Assembly (NCBI RefSeq): GCF_000801105.2
Contig: NC_079514.1
Location: forward strand, 28,296,227 to 28,360,226
Direction of reading: 5' to 3'
Length of the DNA: 64,000 bases
Source of the DNA: Raphanus sativus
Taxonomy: Eukaryota; Streptophyta; Magnoliopsida; Brassicales; Brassicaceae
Shown piece after piece: positions 49,301 through 60,077 of the stretch. Both the position numbers and the translations under genes were made by a program. Numbering within the stretch: position 1 is the first letter of the stretch; each line of letters starts with the position of its first letter. Below the pieces are notes generated by a model, which searched no databases, had not been told where the DNA came from, and was given only the letters and a program-made list of their open reading frames with translations.

Positions 49301-50647
49301 GTCCAGCTGGAAGACCTTCCAGACGACTTATAATAAGTCGTCTACTAAGTCGTCCAGCTGGAAGACCTTCCAGACGACTTATAATAAGTCGTCTACTAAG
49401 TCGTCCAGCTGGAAGACCTTCCAGACGACTTATAATAAGTCGTCTACTAAGTCGTCCAGCTGGAAGACCTTCCGGACGACTTAATTAAGTGAAGATGGAA
49501 AGGTACCTGACTCAAGATAGCAGCTTTCATGAATCTGCGGCCTCTGCTGCCGTCGTAAGCCAGAATCGGTGGAGACGGACTGTTTGCTCTGGGTAGACCA
49601 ATACTAGCACCCAATCCCGGAATAGCTTCGTACGCCCAGACCTGAAGAACTTGTATAAAGCCATCCACGGTGTAACAGCCAGTAATATCTTTGTTCCACA
49701 AAGAGTCCATCAGCACCTTAAACGCGACTCTCCCCCATGGATAATTCTCAAACCTTTCTAAATCCATCACTAGCCTTGCGAGAGTAGCTCGTGTAGCGCT
49801 TGAGAACTTTTTCCCTTCAATGAATCCAGTGAAGATGGAAAGGTACGCGAGTCGCTTGCGATCTTCCCTGGACCAATCCCCGCATCTCTTCAGTGCTGCT
49901 ATTATCTGATCAGTACTTGGCCCAGCTTCCCGATGAACTCCCATCATCTCCCAGAAAGAAACCATCTGTGGGGTAACTTCACATTCTGGTGTCTCAAGGT
50001 CCTCGATGTAGTCGCAGTTTAGACCAGTGATGTTTTCAAACTCTAACAGTGAAAACCTCGCAGGTTCTGGACCAACGAGACACCACATCTCGTACTTCTT
50101 CTTAATGTCCAGCTTTAAACCGAGCAAGTGGTGAACCAGCCTTGAAGCCCAACCAAATCCCTGCTCCTTGAACTTGATGAAAACTCCCAATCTCGACTCC
50201 TTGAGCTCTTCAAATTCAGCATCAGTGAGAGCTTCCCTAAGAGCAGTATGCAACTTCGTGTTATCCGTATGATACGAAATGCTATTGTGGGGTTCTGGCT
50301 CTTCCCCTAATGTGTATAACCTACGGGGGAGTTCTGGAATATCCATCCTTTTTGTCTGCAAAATAATCAAAGACAACAATAGAAGTCAGAACACAAGCTA
50401 AATCAATCACGCCTTAATTGTTACTCCAGACGACTTAGTAGACGACTTAAATATAAGTCGTCTAGAAAGTCGTCCAACTGGACGACTTAGTTGACGACTT
50501 ATATTTAAGTCGTCTGGAAAGTCTTCCAAATGGACGTACTAAGTCGTCCAGGTTGAAGACTTTCCAGACGACTTACTTACAAGTCTTCCAGTAGAAAAAT
50601 TTCAAGCGGACCTGATTAGTCGCAGAAGGAGTTCGAGTACTCGTCAT
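46343..50647 (-). CDS. ULP1-like cysteine protease (C48) gene of a Kaonashi MULE, six exons
   Basis: Minus-strand exons joined by consensus GT...AG sites: 50647-50612, 50355-49507, 49062-48214, 47943-47558, 47489-47396, 47035-46343. The sum is 2907 nt, 968 codons plus stop, with no break. Exon 2 holds a DUF1985-type domain (FGWASRLVHHLLGLK, CLVGPEPARFSLLEFENITGL). Exon 3 has Glu/Ala-rich repeats, a coiled-coil-like stretch, and seven-residue QPAPQTK repeats. Exon 6 is the C48 peptidase with the triad His (NKHWVAIW, 46748-46750), Asp (VVWDS, 46697-46699) and Cys (GDCGVYAAKY, 46529-46531) intact. The family cleaves SUMO-type isopeptide or peptide bonds; the role in transposition is unknown. The gene is convergent with the transposase gene and looks expressible. 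Confidence 0.85.
47036..47395. repeat. Palindrome array in ULP intron 5
   Basis: Repeated CTTCCAGACGACTTA, TAAGTCGTCTGGAAGG and CCAGCTGG elements in both orientations, with two copies of a TATATATTTACAAATCTATACAAAGACAAGTTACCAGACG-type block (47202-47250 and 47329-47370). It lies wholly within the intron. Confidence 0.8.
47944..48213. repeat. Palindrome array in ULP intron 3
   Basis: Same elements as intron 5: AGACGACTTATTTGTAAGTC, TTCCAGCTGGA and the TATATTTACAAATCTATAC block. Confidence 0.8.
48243..48400 (-). repeat. 21-bp coding minisatellite (QPAPQTK)
   Basis: About seven 21-bp units encode the heptad QPAPQTK in exon 3 of the ULP gene, grading into KKPSPQK at one end and KAKPTPQ at the other. 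A second low-complexity stretch (48715-48830) encodes EA(T/R)EEA-like repeats. Confidence 0.8.
49120..49490. repeat. 51-bp palindrome array in ULP intron 2
   Basis: Seven head-to-tail units each contain AGACGACTTATAATAAGTCG with its completing TCT (10-bp stem, 3-base loop), CTAAGTCGTCCAGCTGGA and GACCTTCC. The last units are almost identical, a sign of recent expansion. Confidence 0.9.
50356..50611. repeat. Palindrome repeats in ULP intron 1
   Basis: Degenerate AGACGACTTA / TAAGTCGTCT pairs at 50429-50595, less regular than in introns 2, 3 and 5. Confidence 0.7.
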
Positions 50648-50749
50648 TGTGGTTATAGATCTGAAAAAATAAACGTGAAACGGTGAGAATGAGTAAATTG
50701 AAAGAGACAACGTTTTATGTTCATCTTTTCCACGAGTTTGATGACTTAC

Positions 50750-51115
50750 CGGCGTTAGGGTTTACAGAGAAACGGCGCTACGGTTTACAGAGAAGAAGCG
50801 GCGGCGCTAGGGTTTAGAAGAAGCGGCGGCGCTAGGGTTTAGAAGAAACGGCGGTGCTAGCTAGTGTTTAGAGTAAGCGGCGGTGAGAACGTTGGTGAGC
50901 ACGGTGGCGAGGGCGACGGTTTGTTCGGAAATAGTGGAAGCGGGGGCGCTAGGGTTTAGAGGAATCGGCGGCGCTAGGGTTAGAAGAAGCTGCGGCGACA
51001 ACGGTGAGAATGAAGTGAGATAGATAGCCGACGTTGAGAACGATGGTTGTTCGGAAATAGTGGGAATTCGAATCGCCTTTGATATCGCCGGTGAGAGAGA
51101 ACTGTTAGGGTTTCT
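50750..51115 (-). promoter_or_regulatory. Probable ULP promoter/leader with telo-box-like repeats
   Basis: A 25-27-bp unit GCGGCGGCGCTAGGGTTTAG(AAGAA) recurs several times. On the minus strand each unit gives AAACCCTA, the plant telo-box found in promoters of translation and cell-cycle genes. Exact TAGGGTTT occurs at about 50757, 50810, 50836, 50951 and 51107. The location is just upstream of the ULP start codon at 50647. Confidence 0.5.
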
Positions 51116-51229
51116 GTTCGCGGAAAATGAAAAAAAAAAAAAAAAAAATCACCTTATATATTGGGTAAATAATCCGGTTAGCTTTAAAAGTACATTGGTA
51201 AACTTTAAGGTTTGGTCCGGTTTAGACGA

Positions 51230-51750
51230 CTTATTCTGGCTGATAATGTACATCAGACGACCTAATATTTAGTCGTCTGGGAACAGAAGACTAAATATTA
51301 AGTCGTCCAATACCCTAAAATGAACCCCTAAACTAAAATGACTAAATTAACTTACTAACCACGTTATAAAATCAAATTATACTTCAATAGTGTTTACTAT
51401 ACACAGAAACGAACACGCCTAGGTAATTTTAAAAATTTTCAAAAACGGTTTTAATGCTTTCCAAAATCTAACCCTAAGAACACATACAATACTACAACAT
51501 ATGTTGATGAAACATAAACTAAAGAATATCATGACTCACTACTTTCACTCATCTGGGCTGAAAACAATTGAAATTTGTTATATATTAATTTATATCTCTT
51601 AAGACATATGTTAATTACATAATTCCAATTTTTCACTTATCAAAATATTTTCTACAAAATTTTTAAATTATGTTTAAGAATAACTGTCCAGACGACTTAA
51701 CTTAAAGTCGTCTGGACGACTTATTTTCAAGTCGTCTGTTTACAGACGAC
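51230..51750. repeat. Sparse palindromes near the right MULE end
   Basis: Copies of AGACGACTTA / TAAGTCGTCT occur at 51233-51310 and 51690-51755, separated by AT-rich DNA. They are the right-hand counterpart of the subterminal repeats at 41080-43140. Confidence 0.7.
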
Positions 51751-51870
51751 TTGCGAGGGGTAGAAACGTAAAAAAAAATCCGTTTTTTTGTTTGTTCACA
51801 AGGAGATAGTTGTAATTTCAATAGCCTTTTAAGTTACTTTTGCCTTTGACCCAAGTTGGGGTACTCTTTT

Positions 51871-51911
51871 GGGTTTGACTCCAAGTTTTGAGTCACAATT
51901 GGTAATTCTCC
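51871..51911 (-). repeat. Right terminal inverted repeat of the MULE
   Basis: The inverse complement starts GGAGAATTACCAATTG and continues GTGACTCAAAACTTG, matching the left end imperfectly. The TSD follows at 51912. Confidence 0.85.
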
Positions 51912-51920
51912 TATTTCCTT

Positions 51921-52166
51921 TTACGTAGACAATTTTGCTGACAAAAATATCACTTTGTTTCAATTTGCTGTTTTAAAAAGCTTGTGTATCATCCAGGAAA
52001 GTGGTGGTCGTCGTTAAGTCAAAACAACATGAAATCTAACGCATAAACTAAAAACTGTTCAAATATTACATTTTAATCATTGACATATATAGAAGCATAA
52101 CTATATCGCGCCATATTGAAAGAATGACTATCAAAATATTTCATGTAGGTTAACATATAAGAGCAA
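51921..52166. other. Short interval between MULE and Helitron
   Basis: About 245 bp with no recognised feature. It may continue the sequence left of the MULE (up to 40557). Confidence 0.4.
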
Positions 52167-53865
52167 CTAGATTTTGACCCGCGCTTCGAAAGCGCGGGTA
52201 CTATTTCCACTTTTATGAAATATATTATATGTTTGTAGTTATTGAATGTATTTATCTTAGTGAAACTTTCTTTATAATAAATTCGACACATAAAGTGTCT
52301 CTGATAAACTTTGTGTTTCTATGGCTTTTTTTTTATTCTCTATCCAATCAACATATTTATTTGACTTGTTGTTAAAATAAATAATTTTAGAACGCAACTT
52401 TACAATACTTTTACATTGATGTTTTGTTTAAACAATATTTTTAGTTTTAATGTATATAAAAACATCCAAAATATATATGATACTTTTAGGTTGGTTTAAA
52501 TTTTGAAATATATAAAATAGTCAAGTATAAATATCTAACATAGTTGATGTACACTCAAAACACCAAAAATATTTAAAATAATTATTGATTTTTGATCCAA
52601 AATTTAAACCAAACCAATTTATATGTTAAGTTTAGGTATTCTAACATATGTTATTCAAATTTATATACAATATATTATTTTATTTATAGATTTTAAGAAA
52701 TTCAAAATATATAATGAATTTTAAAAATAATATATCTGAATATAATTCGAACTGAAATTTAGAAATATCTAAATGGGGCTGAAATCTTTGACCTCAGAAA
52801 CCCAAAACCCAAGCAGATCTGAAACGAACCCGAATGGATACCTGAACGCCCAGCCCTAGTCATAATTCGAACTGAAATTTAGAAATATATGAATGGAGCT
52901 GAAATCTTTGATCCTGAAAATCCGAAACTCAAACAAATCCGAAACTCAAACATGTATCATATATATGTCATCATATAATTAATTGTATTGGCCATCATAT
53001 AAATAATAGAATACCCTTTCGACGTCAAAAAAAAATGGTCCATCATATAAATAATCATATAAGTAATAGTATTTTATATATACCATCTTATAAATAATGG
53101 TTATTGGAAAATATTTTAGTAAAAATAAATATTTGAATATATGCATATTTAAAATTAATTTTTGATATAAATAAATTTTAAATTATTATTTTGATTTGAA
53201 ATAGGATTATAAAATTTAAATTTTATTTTATGATTATTTAGACAAAACAATCTTTTTAGGTAATTAGATTAGTCCATTTTGTATATTTTAAAACTGATAT
53301 AGTGAATTTCCAATTTTTATTAATAACATAAGCTATTATTTTTTTATTCTTGACGTAATTTTATCCATGTTTCAAAGTTTTCATTTTTTGCATTAGTTTT
53401 CTTTGAATTATTATTAATTTTATGATTTTTTTTTTAAAATTGAACTCTTGAAATTTTTATATTTGACTAAACTAAATAAGGTAATAATACTGTTTTTTAA
53501 ATTGTTTTATATAATATACTATTTATATTTCAGTTTGTGTTTTTATTTTCACTATAAAGAATTGTAAATAAAAAGAATTGTAAATATAGTGACAGAATTG
53601 TAAATAAAAAAATATAGAAAGAAAGTTGTTTAATTTATTATGAAAACAATGACTAAATGTTTAAATAAAAAGAAGTATTAAATATGTTATTTATGTTTCT
53701 AAGCAATTCTCATTTGTTATTAATTTAGTGAAAATACAATGGCTAAATGTGTAAATAAAAGAAAGTACACATCTCTACTATCCATGTTGCCAAACATATT
53801 TCATTTATTCTACTATCTTTGTTTCCAAACATTTCCAATGTGTACTCCAACTTTAATAATATAGA
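52167..53865 (-). mobile_element. Tandem Helitron, first unit
   Basis: On the minus strand the 5' end TCTATATTATTAAAGTTGG starts at 53865. The 3' end has the hairpin CCCGCGCTTTCGAAGCGCGG, then GTCAAAATCTAG, then T at 52166. The length is 1699 bp. No protein is encoded. It contains an internal near-repeat of a GAACTGAAATTTAGAAATAT segment (52745 and 52865). Confidence 0.8.
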
Positions 53866-55135
53866 CTAGATTTTGACCCGCGCTTCGAAAGCACGGGTAT
53901 TATTTTTCACTTTTATAAAATATATTATTTGTTTGTAATTATTGAATTTATTTATTTTAATAAAATTTTCTTTATAATAAATTCGATACATAGAGTGTCT
54001 CTGGTAAACTATGTATTTCTCTAGTTTTGTTTTATTCGCTATTCAATCAACATATTTATTTGGCTTGTTGTTAAAATAAATGATTATAGACTTTGATCTC
54101 TGCACCTCTGCGGATGTATATTTTAAAAAATATGATGATATTTGTTTTTCATATGATTATTAGGGTTTGGCAAAATGAATCCGAGGAGCAGAACTGATAC
54201 CAATCCGTAAATATAGTACCAAACCTGAACATAAATTGATTAAATATTCGAATTATTCAAAATTTTGTTAGTTAGAGAACCGAATCGGATCGGAACCGAA
54301 GTATTCGTGTACCTGAATTTATCTAAAAATAGATTTATATACTTATATATTAATTATTTTATATTAACGTATATAAAACATCAAGAATGATACTTTTTAA
54401 TTGGTTTAAAATACTTGAAAATATATATAGATAGTCAAAAACAAATATCTGAAATAGTTAAAGTATACTCAAATCAACAAAAATACTTAAAATAATTATT
54501 GATTTCGTATCCAAAATTTTAAATCAAACCAATTGATATGTTAAGCTTAGGTATTCTGATATATGTTATTTAAATAGATTATCCAAACCCAAACCAAACC
54601 CGCAAAGATCCGAATCAAACTCAAACAAAAATTTAGAAACATCCTAATAGGACTTAAATCTTTGACCTCGAAAACCCGAAACGCAAACCGATCAGAACCA
54701 AACCCGTATAGATGTCTGAAAATCCATCCTTAGTCATTATTATATATCGTATAATTTCATCATATAATTAATCGTATTTTATATGTACCATCATATAAGT
54801 AATCATATAATTAATAATATTTAATATGTATCATCATATAAATAATTATATATATTATATTTTAAAAATTTAATATGAAATATAAAAACCAAGTTGTTAT
54901 TTCAAATTGGGCTTTGTATTTTTTTTATATATATATTGACAACATTCTTTTATAATGGACTTAATAACTTAAGCCCATTACTTTTTCTGTTTAATACTAC
55001 TATATTTGTTTCCAAACAAAATTAATTTTTTTAAAAAGACTACAATCCATGTTTCCAAACACACCAAATTTTTTTAATACTCTTATCTAAGTATCCAAAC
55101 ACACCGAAATTGTACTTCAGTTTTAATAAGATAGA
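53866..55135 (-). mobile_element. Tandem Helitron, second unit
   Basis: On the minus strand the 5' end TCTATCTTATTAAAACTG starts at 55135 after an A. The 3' end hairpin is as in the first unit but with one stem change (GTGCTTTCGAAGCGCG). CTAG ends at 53866, directly abutting the first unit. The length is 1270 bp. Its 3' 130 bp closely match the same part of the first unit. Non-coding. Confidence 0.8.
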
Positions 55136-55262
55136 TAACAGTATAACATTATGGTTTTGCCTCATCATTCCACACGACTTTTACTTAATATATAAGACGC
55201 GATGTACATTAATGTGTACAAAATGGGTATATTATAATATTAGTTTAGTACATATATTAAAA

Positions 55263-58200
55263 TCATCAAACACTATTAAAAGGGGAATAAGAGCAGCAGA
55301 GAGCATGTCCACCTCGGACAATTAAATCCACCAATGGTAATCAACCTTTTTCCACGTCAGATCCCATTGTTTGCGTCTGGGCTTTTAATTTTGTTTGGGT
55401 CTGTCTGTGTTAATTTTGTGGCCCAGTAAGCCTATCAAATTCAGAAACTCCGCTGAGGTCTCACAGACGCGATCTCTCCCTTTCCCCTTTCTTCAATCCC
55501 TAATCTCCTAACATCGATCATCAAACGTTTGCTCTTCCTTTTCTCTGTTCTTCCTACATCGATCATGAAACCTTTCCTCTTCCTTTTCTCTGTTCCGTTT
55601 CGCGATCTGAACGTCGATCATTCAATACAACCTCCACTTCGTTTTACCCTTTACTCTCATTTATGGGTTTTATGTTTTGTCCTTCTGATTCTACAATTCT
55701 CTCTACCACACTGCAATGAGTTCCAACGGAAAATCCATGGTATCTGGATCTGCTCATGGTTGACATTAACGTGAGTGATTTTTTTCCCTGTTCTTCTAGA
55801 GATCCATTGTTCTGAGTTCATAGTTTTGTTGGTATTTCCTGGGAACTTTAACCTGTTTCTGGGTATTGATATTGTTTCCGGTGAACCTGAATATGTTATT
55901 TGGGTTTTTTAAAAAAAAAATTCTTAATCTTTCAAATACCTTAGTTGATCTGATTTATTTGGTTTTTTTAACAAATAATTAATTATTTATAATACCTTAG
56001 TTGGTCTGGTTTATTATTTTCAGCAAACTGTATCGCGTTGCTTAGTATTTTTTTTTATTTCCTGTTTGGTAGCGTTGATACTGATGATCTTTTAAACTTC
56101 ACTCCGTTAATTAACACTAATACATTGATACAGTTCGCTGAGAATTGATGATGATGCAACTTAATTGACGCAACAGCCTTTTCTACTAAACACTTCAATT
56201 ATTCACTCTCAACTAGGAGTACTTGACAGGTGTGTGTCCTTCACTGTGAGTGTGTTCGACTCTCAGGCTGTATCATTCACAAGTAACTTGAAGGCTACAA
56301 GGTTGATCCACGTGTGGCTGTGGCAAAATTCATTAATCCGGAGCTTATAGGAGGTATCACTTCACATCTGTTTTGTTAATTATGAGTTTCATTCTAATGC
56401 TATTTATGGAAACTAACCGAGATTCAATTTGCAGGTCGTATGTTCCTCAATGCCACGTCTGGATCTCATTTCTATTTTGACAAGGAGACTGAAGCAGGCG
56501 AGAGCTACTTTTACGAGTATGTACTAACGTTCATATTTTATTCCATCATTATATTTCAGGGGTTACTCTCATCAATGCAGGTTGGTCACAAATGACGACA
56601 CTGGAAATACATCAGCAGCTTCATTGTTGAGAGGCTATGCTAAGGTTGAACGACTGACAATAGCTGAGATGAACCAGTTTATCATCATAGTCGAGCCTGA
56701 AGTTCACTTGGCGACCTTAATATGTTTGTCTCCACCATCATTCTAAGCTCTGTTTATGGTTGCAACGTTTATAATTGCAGATAATAGAATTTACCTGCAG
56801 TAGGAAAGTCACATCTGTCAAGACAGAAAATGGATGATGCAACATATCTTTCTTCAAGTGTTGAAGGAAATTACAGAGGAGTGCCTCATCTTTTGCATGC
56901 ATGTTCTGCAATCGGACTAATGCCGTTGGTGTTCTCAGGTACACAGCCACTCCATCGTTTTCTTATAAATATATATGCATGTAACTACCGCATTGCACCC
57001 TGTTTATTAGGTAACGTGTCGAGATGACTGTTGCCGATGACACTGGCGAAGCAGCTTTTGTAAGTTTCGATGGTGAAATAACAAAGCTTACCAATATCCT
57101 GGCTGCTGATGCTGTTCATCTTCTGGTATGTCTCTTTCTAACCACACAACAACATTAACCATGTTACGAAAATTATGGTTTATTGTTTCTCATTAAAACC
57201 ATTGGTCTAATAGGCAGGAGAAGGAGAGAACCCAGAAGATATCTAGCTACACATTTTATTGCTAACCTTGCTGGCAATACTTTCACTTCCACATTTCAGT
57301 GCAAAGCATCAAACCTTCACCGTCTCACGCATCCTGGATGAGCGTGAACGTGCGCCAGTTCCTGATTGTGTTACTGATGTAAGTTAATAAGTTCATTTTA
57401 TTCTGTGCTTTTATTTTCGCAAGTTAACAAATTTCTTGGTTTTAGGAGGGTAGCAATGGACCTGAAGATGACATGCATGGTTACAGCTCTCTCCCAACCA
57501 AGGTGATCGTTGGTAATAATGAAAAGGAGAACTCACCAGGTTCAGAAACGACTTCGAGTGGCGTCATCAACACATAAAACCTCGGGACCCAGCGTCTACC
57601 AAGCTGACTAAGAAGCCATGAGCTGCTTAGGTGCAAAGTTTGCAGTATCTTGACATATTAGTTGCTTTTATAATAATGCTTACACATAAATGTGGTTTGA
57701 ATTCAAACTATCCAACTCTGTTATTCAGACAGTTTTATGAATTATGTTCAAGTTCAAAGTTATTTATGTTTCTTTCTCAATTTTTTTTTATGTTTCTGTT
57801 CCTCCGGTATGGTTTTAGTTATCATTGCACTGTTTCTGAGAATGCTTCTAATGTTACGAATACTTTTTTGACATATTAGCAGCGAAGAAAATAATATCGA
57901 GATTTTAAATAAACATTTTGCTTTCGTTCGAACCAATAAGCCTGAGGTGTTCAAACAGAGCCTTTCTCGCCCTCTGTACACAAATGAAAAAAGTGCAGAA
58001 TATACGGTTGAGAATCTAAGGCCATATGAGACAAAGTTATGATTTTAGCTGGGACAAGACTTATTATCTGCAAAAGTTTTTTCACTTTGGGACAAGTTAA
58101 AGGGTTTATAAGCTAGACACAGAGACAAATGAGAAAGTATGGGCATCACTGATATACCAATTGAGGAGGACGAAGAGAGAAGATGCGATTAGAATGAAGA

Positions 58201-58717
58201 AGCCAACGTGACGCCTGGAGCTAGAGAAGAATATTCCACTACTTTCAAGTACGTCTATCTATACTATGAATTAAGTAGATTGATTTATATTACTAAGTTA
58301 TGATCACTGATTTTTTTCTAAAAAATTTCAGGCACTCCACATCAAAAAAATCCCAACAGATCTAGACGCTTCTTCTGCAAAAAGTCCAGCATCCTTTTTA
58401 TGAAATCCACTTTTCTGTTTTAAGACCTTAGTTTCTGCTTTTAGTAATGATAATAATTTTCCTCTGCATTCGAACTTCATTTTGATAATAACTCCAGAAC
58501 GTTTGATTTATTTCTGTTCACCGTTTAATTTTTCATGTTTGCTAACTTCATTTTTGTCTTACTGTTAAAATAGTTTCAAAAAGGCCTATGCAATTCGCAA
58601 ATTTATTTTCTTTATTGTTTCCAATATATACTATAGATTTAAATATAATAACAATATTTTAAAATAAATTATTTTTTTATCAAAATAAACCCGGGCGTAG
58701 CCCGGGAAAAGTTCTAG
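55263..58717 (+). mobile_element. Helitron with RPA1-like gene
   Basis: The 5' end TCATCAAACACTATTAAAAG follows an A. The 3' end has the hairpin CCCGGGCGTAGCCCGGG, then AAAAGTTCTAG, then T at 58718. The length is 3455 bp. The interior carries a spliced RPA1-like gene but no Rep/helicase frame. Confidence 0.75.
55720..57578 (+). pseudogene. RPA1-like gene, multi-exon, with in-frame stop
   Basis: Exon-like blocks in order: about 56290-56351 (KVDPRVAVAKFINPELIGG), 56434-56520 (RMFLNATSGSHFYFDKET), 56580-56725 (LVTNDDTGNTSAAS, LTIAEMNQFIIIVEPE), 56780-56940 (EFTCSRKVTSVKTENG and a Cys-rich CMFCNRTNAVGVL), 57010-57128 (MTVADDTGEAAFVSFDGE, LTNILAADAVHLL) and 57447-57578 (acidic C-terminus). The order matches the second and third OB-folds plus zinc-binding part of RPA1-like proteins carried by plant Helitrons. 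A TGA at about 56833 replaces what is probably a Trp codon. The first OB-fold is not clear. The family binds single-stranded DNA. Confidence 0.7.
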
Positions 58718-59270
58718 TTATAATAAAGACTAATATTTAAGATCATCTGTCACATGCTATGTTAATACGAATGCAGTCTGCTAAACAAATGATATTGTAT
58801 AACATAGACTAAAATCATTATTCCTTCGTTAAAATGTAAATAAAATTTAGGCCTGAGTTGAATGAATTTGTATAGTTCATGGTGAATTTGTCAATAGATA
58901 GGTCGAGTAGACAAACAAATGAATTTTCGTATATAATGCGCAAATAATCATATCAATCATTGGTTCGTTTATGACTCAGTTGCAAAAGATTTCATTTGTT
59001 ATTTTTATATAATAAATCATATTTCTGTACATATAGGAAATCTTACGGTGGAAAATACGAATAGTAAAAGTTGTATTAAAGAAGGGCCGTGAAATATTCG
59101 AGCGTGATATAATATTATGACTGTCCAATATTTTAAGTGGCAATGAATTGTAATTAATCTAGTGCATTAAGGATATTTTGTAAAAGAGGCTGAGAAGCTC
59201 TGACACGCGACACGTCAGCTGATTTAGTTGTAAATAACTTACATTTTTAAGGTTATTCTCCTAAATTGTT
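58718..59270. other. AT-rich interval
   Basis: No coding sequence is seen. GAGAAGCTCTGACACGCGACACGTCAGC at about 59190-59218 resembles the CACGTGTC-containing 5' region of Helitrons, so an older Helitron 5' part may lie here. Confidence 0.4.
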
Positions 59271-60077
59271 TCTCTATTAATAAGAAAGGGATAGTACAAG
59301 ACTACAACGACGACAAACTGTAGCTTTTAAAATAACCATTACAAATATTTGTCCACACACACAAAAAGCCACACGTAATAAAAAACACATGCTATATAAA
59401 AATAAAAAATTCTAAATATATAACTTCACCAAACACAAATAACACCTACACATCAAAAACCCACCAAATGTACACCTACAGAGAAGTTACAAACAAAAAC
59501 AAAACCAAAACAAGACGCTGCTTCTTTGACAAAAAAAAAAAAAAAACAATACACTGCTTCCCTATCAGCTCAGTCACAACTAATTAAAAATAACAACCCA
59601 ACCATTGCAATTTCACTCTACAAATTATATAGTACTGTATATGCAGCAAACTCTCAATATTAACACAACCATCAAAATCTAACTTAAACAATCTTAACAT
59701 TTATAAACCATCCACGCACAAATATACTTTTAAACCATCAAAGTTATTATATACTACTCTTACAAATCATCAGTCACTCAATTTACTACCTTAAGAGGAT
59801 GAACGAATTTGTTATCTCCATTCAAACAAGATAGTCACAAAACAAACATATGCATTTATATGTTTTCTTTTTGGAACATCAACTTTATTTTATGTTTTAA
59901 ATTCAACTATATTTGTTTTGGTGCAACTATCAGCGGGATGATATTCCTTTTTGATTTAAAAAACTTCAAAACAAAGTAATATACAATTGTCACTAACCAC
60001 TATCAAATGGATCAAAAAATAATTTTGAACTCATTAAAAAAATGCAAATCCGGCGCGTAGCGCCGGAATACCACTAG
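59271..60077 (+). mobile_element. Small non-autonomous Helitron
   Basis: The 3' end is clear: hairpin CCGGCGCGTAGCGCCGG, then AATACCACTAG, then T at 60078. The 5' end is probably TCTCTATTAATAAGAAAGGG at 59271, although the base before it is T rather than A. About 807 bp, non-coding and A/C-rich in its middle part. Confidence 0.6.

Larger units (their letters stand above)
40558..51911. mobile_element. Kaonashi-type Mutator-like element (MULE) with transposase and ULP genes
   Basis: Perfect 9-bp duplications TATTTCCTT (40549-40557 and 51912-51920) flank imperfect 41-bp inverted ends that share GTGACTCAAAACTTG. Inside are a MudrA-like transposase gene (+), a convergent ULP1-like protease gene (-), and dense AGACGACTTA/TAAGTCGTCT palindromes. 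Plant MULEs that carry a ULP protease form the Kaonashi (KI) group. The length includes a 100-N gap and an assembly duplication of about 1.13 kb, so the real element is probably about 10.1 kb. The perfect TSD indicates a recent insertion. Confidence 0.9.

Noticed and set aside
50755..50990. Interstitial telomere repeat
   Set aside because: TAGGGTTT words are separated by GCGGCGGCG units rather than in tandem TTTAGGG array, so telo-box-type promoter repeats fit better.
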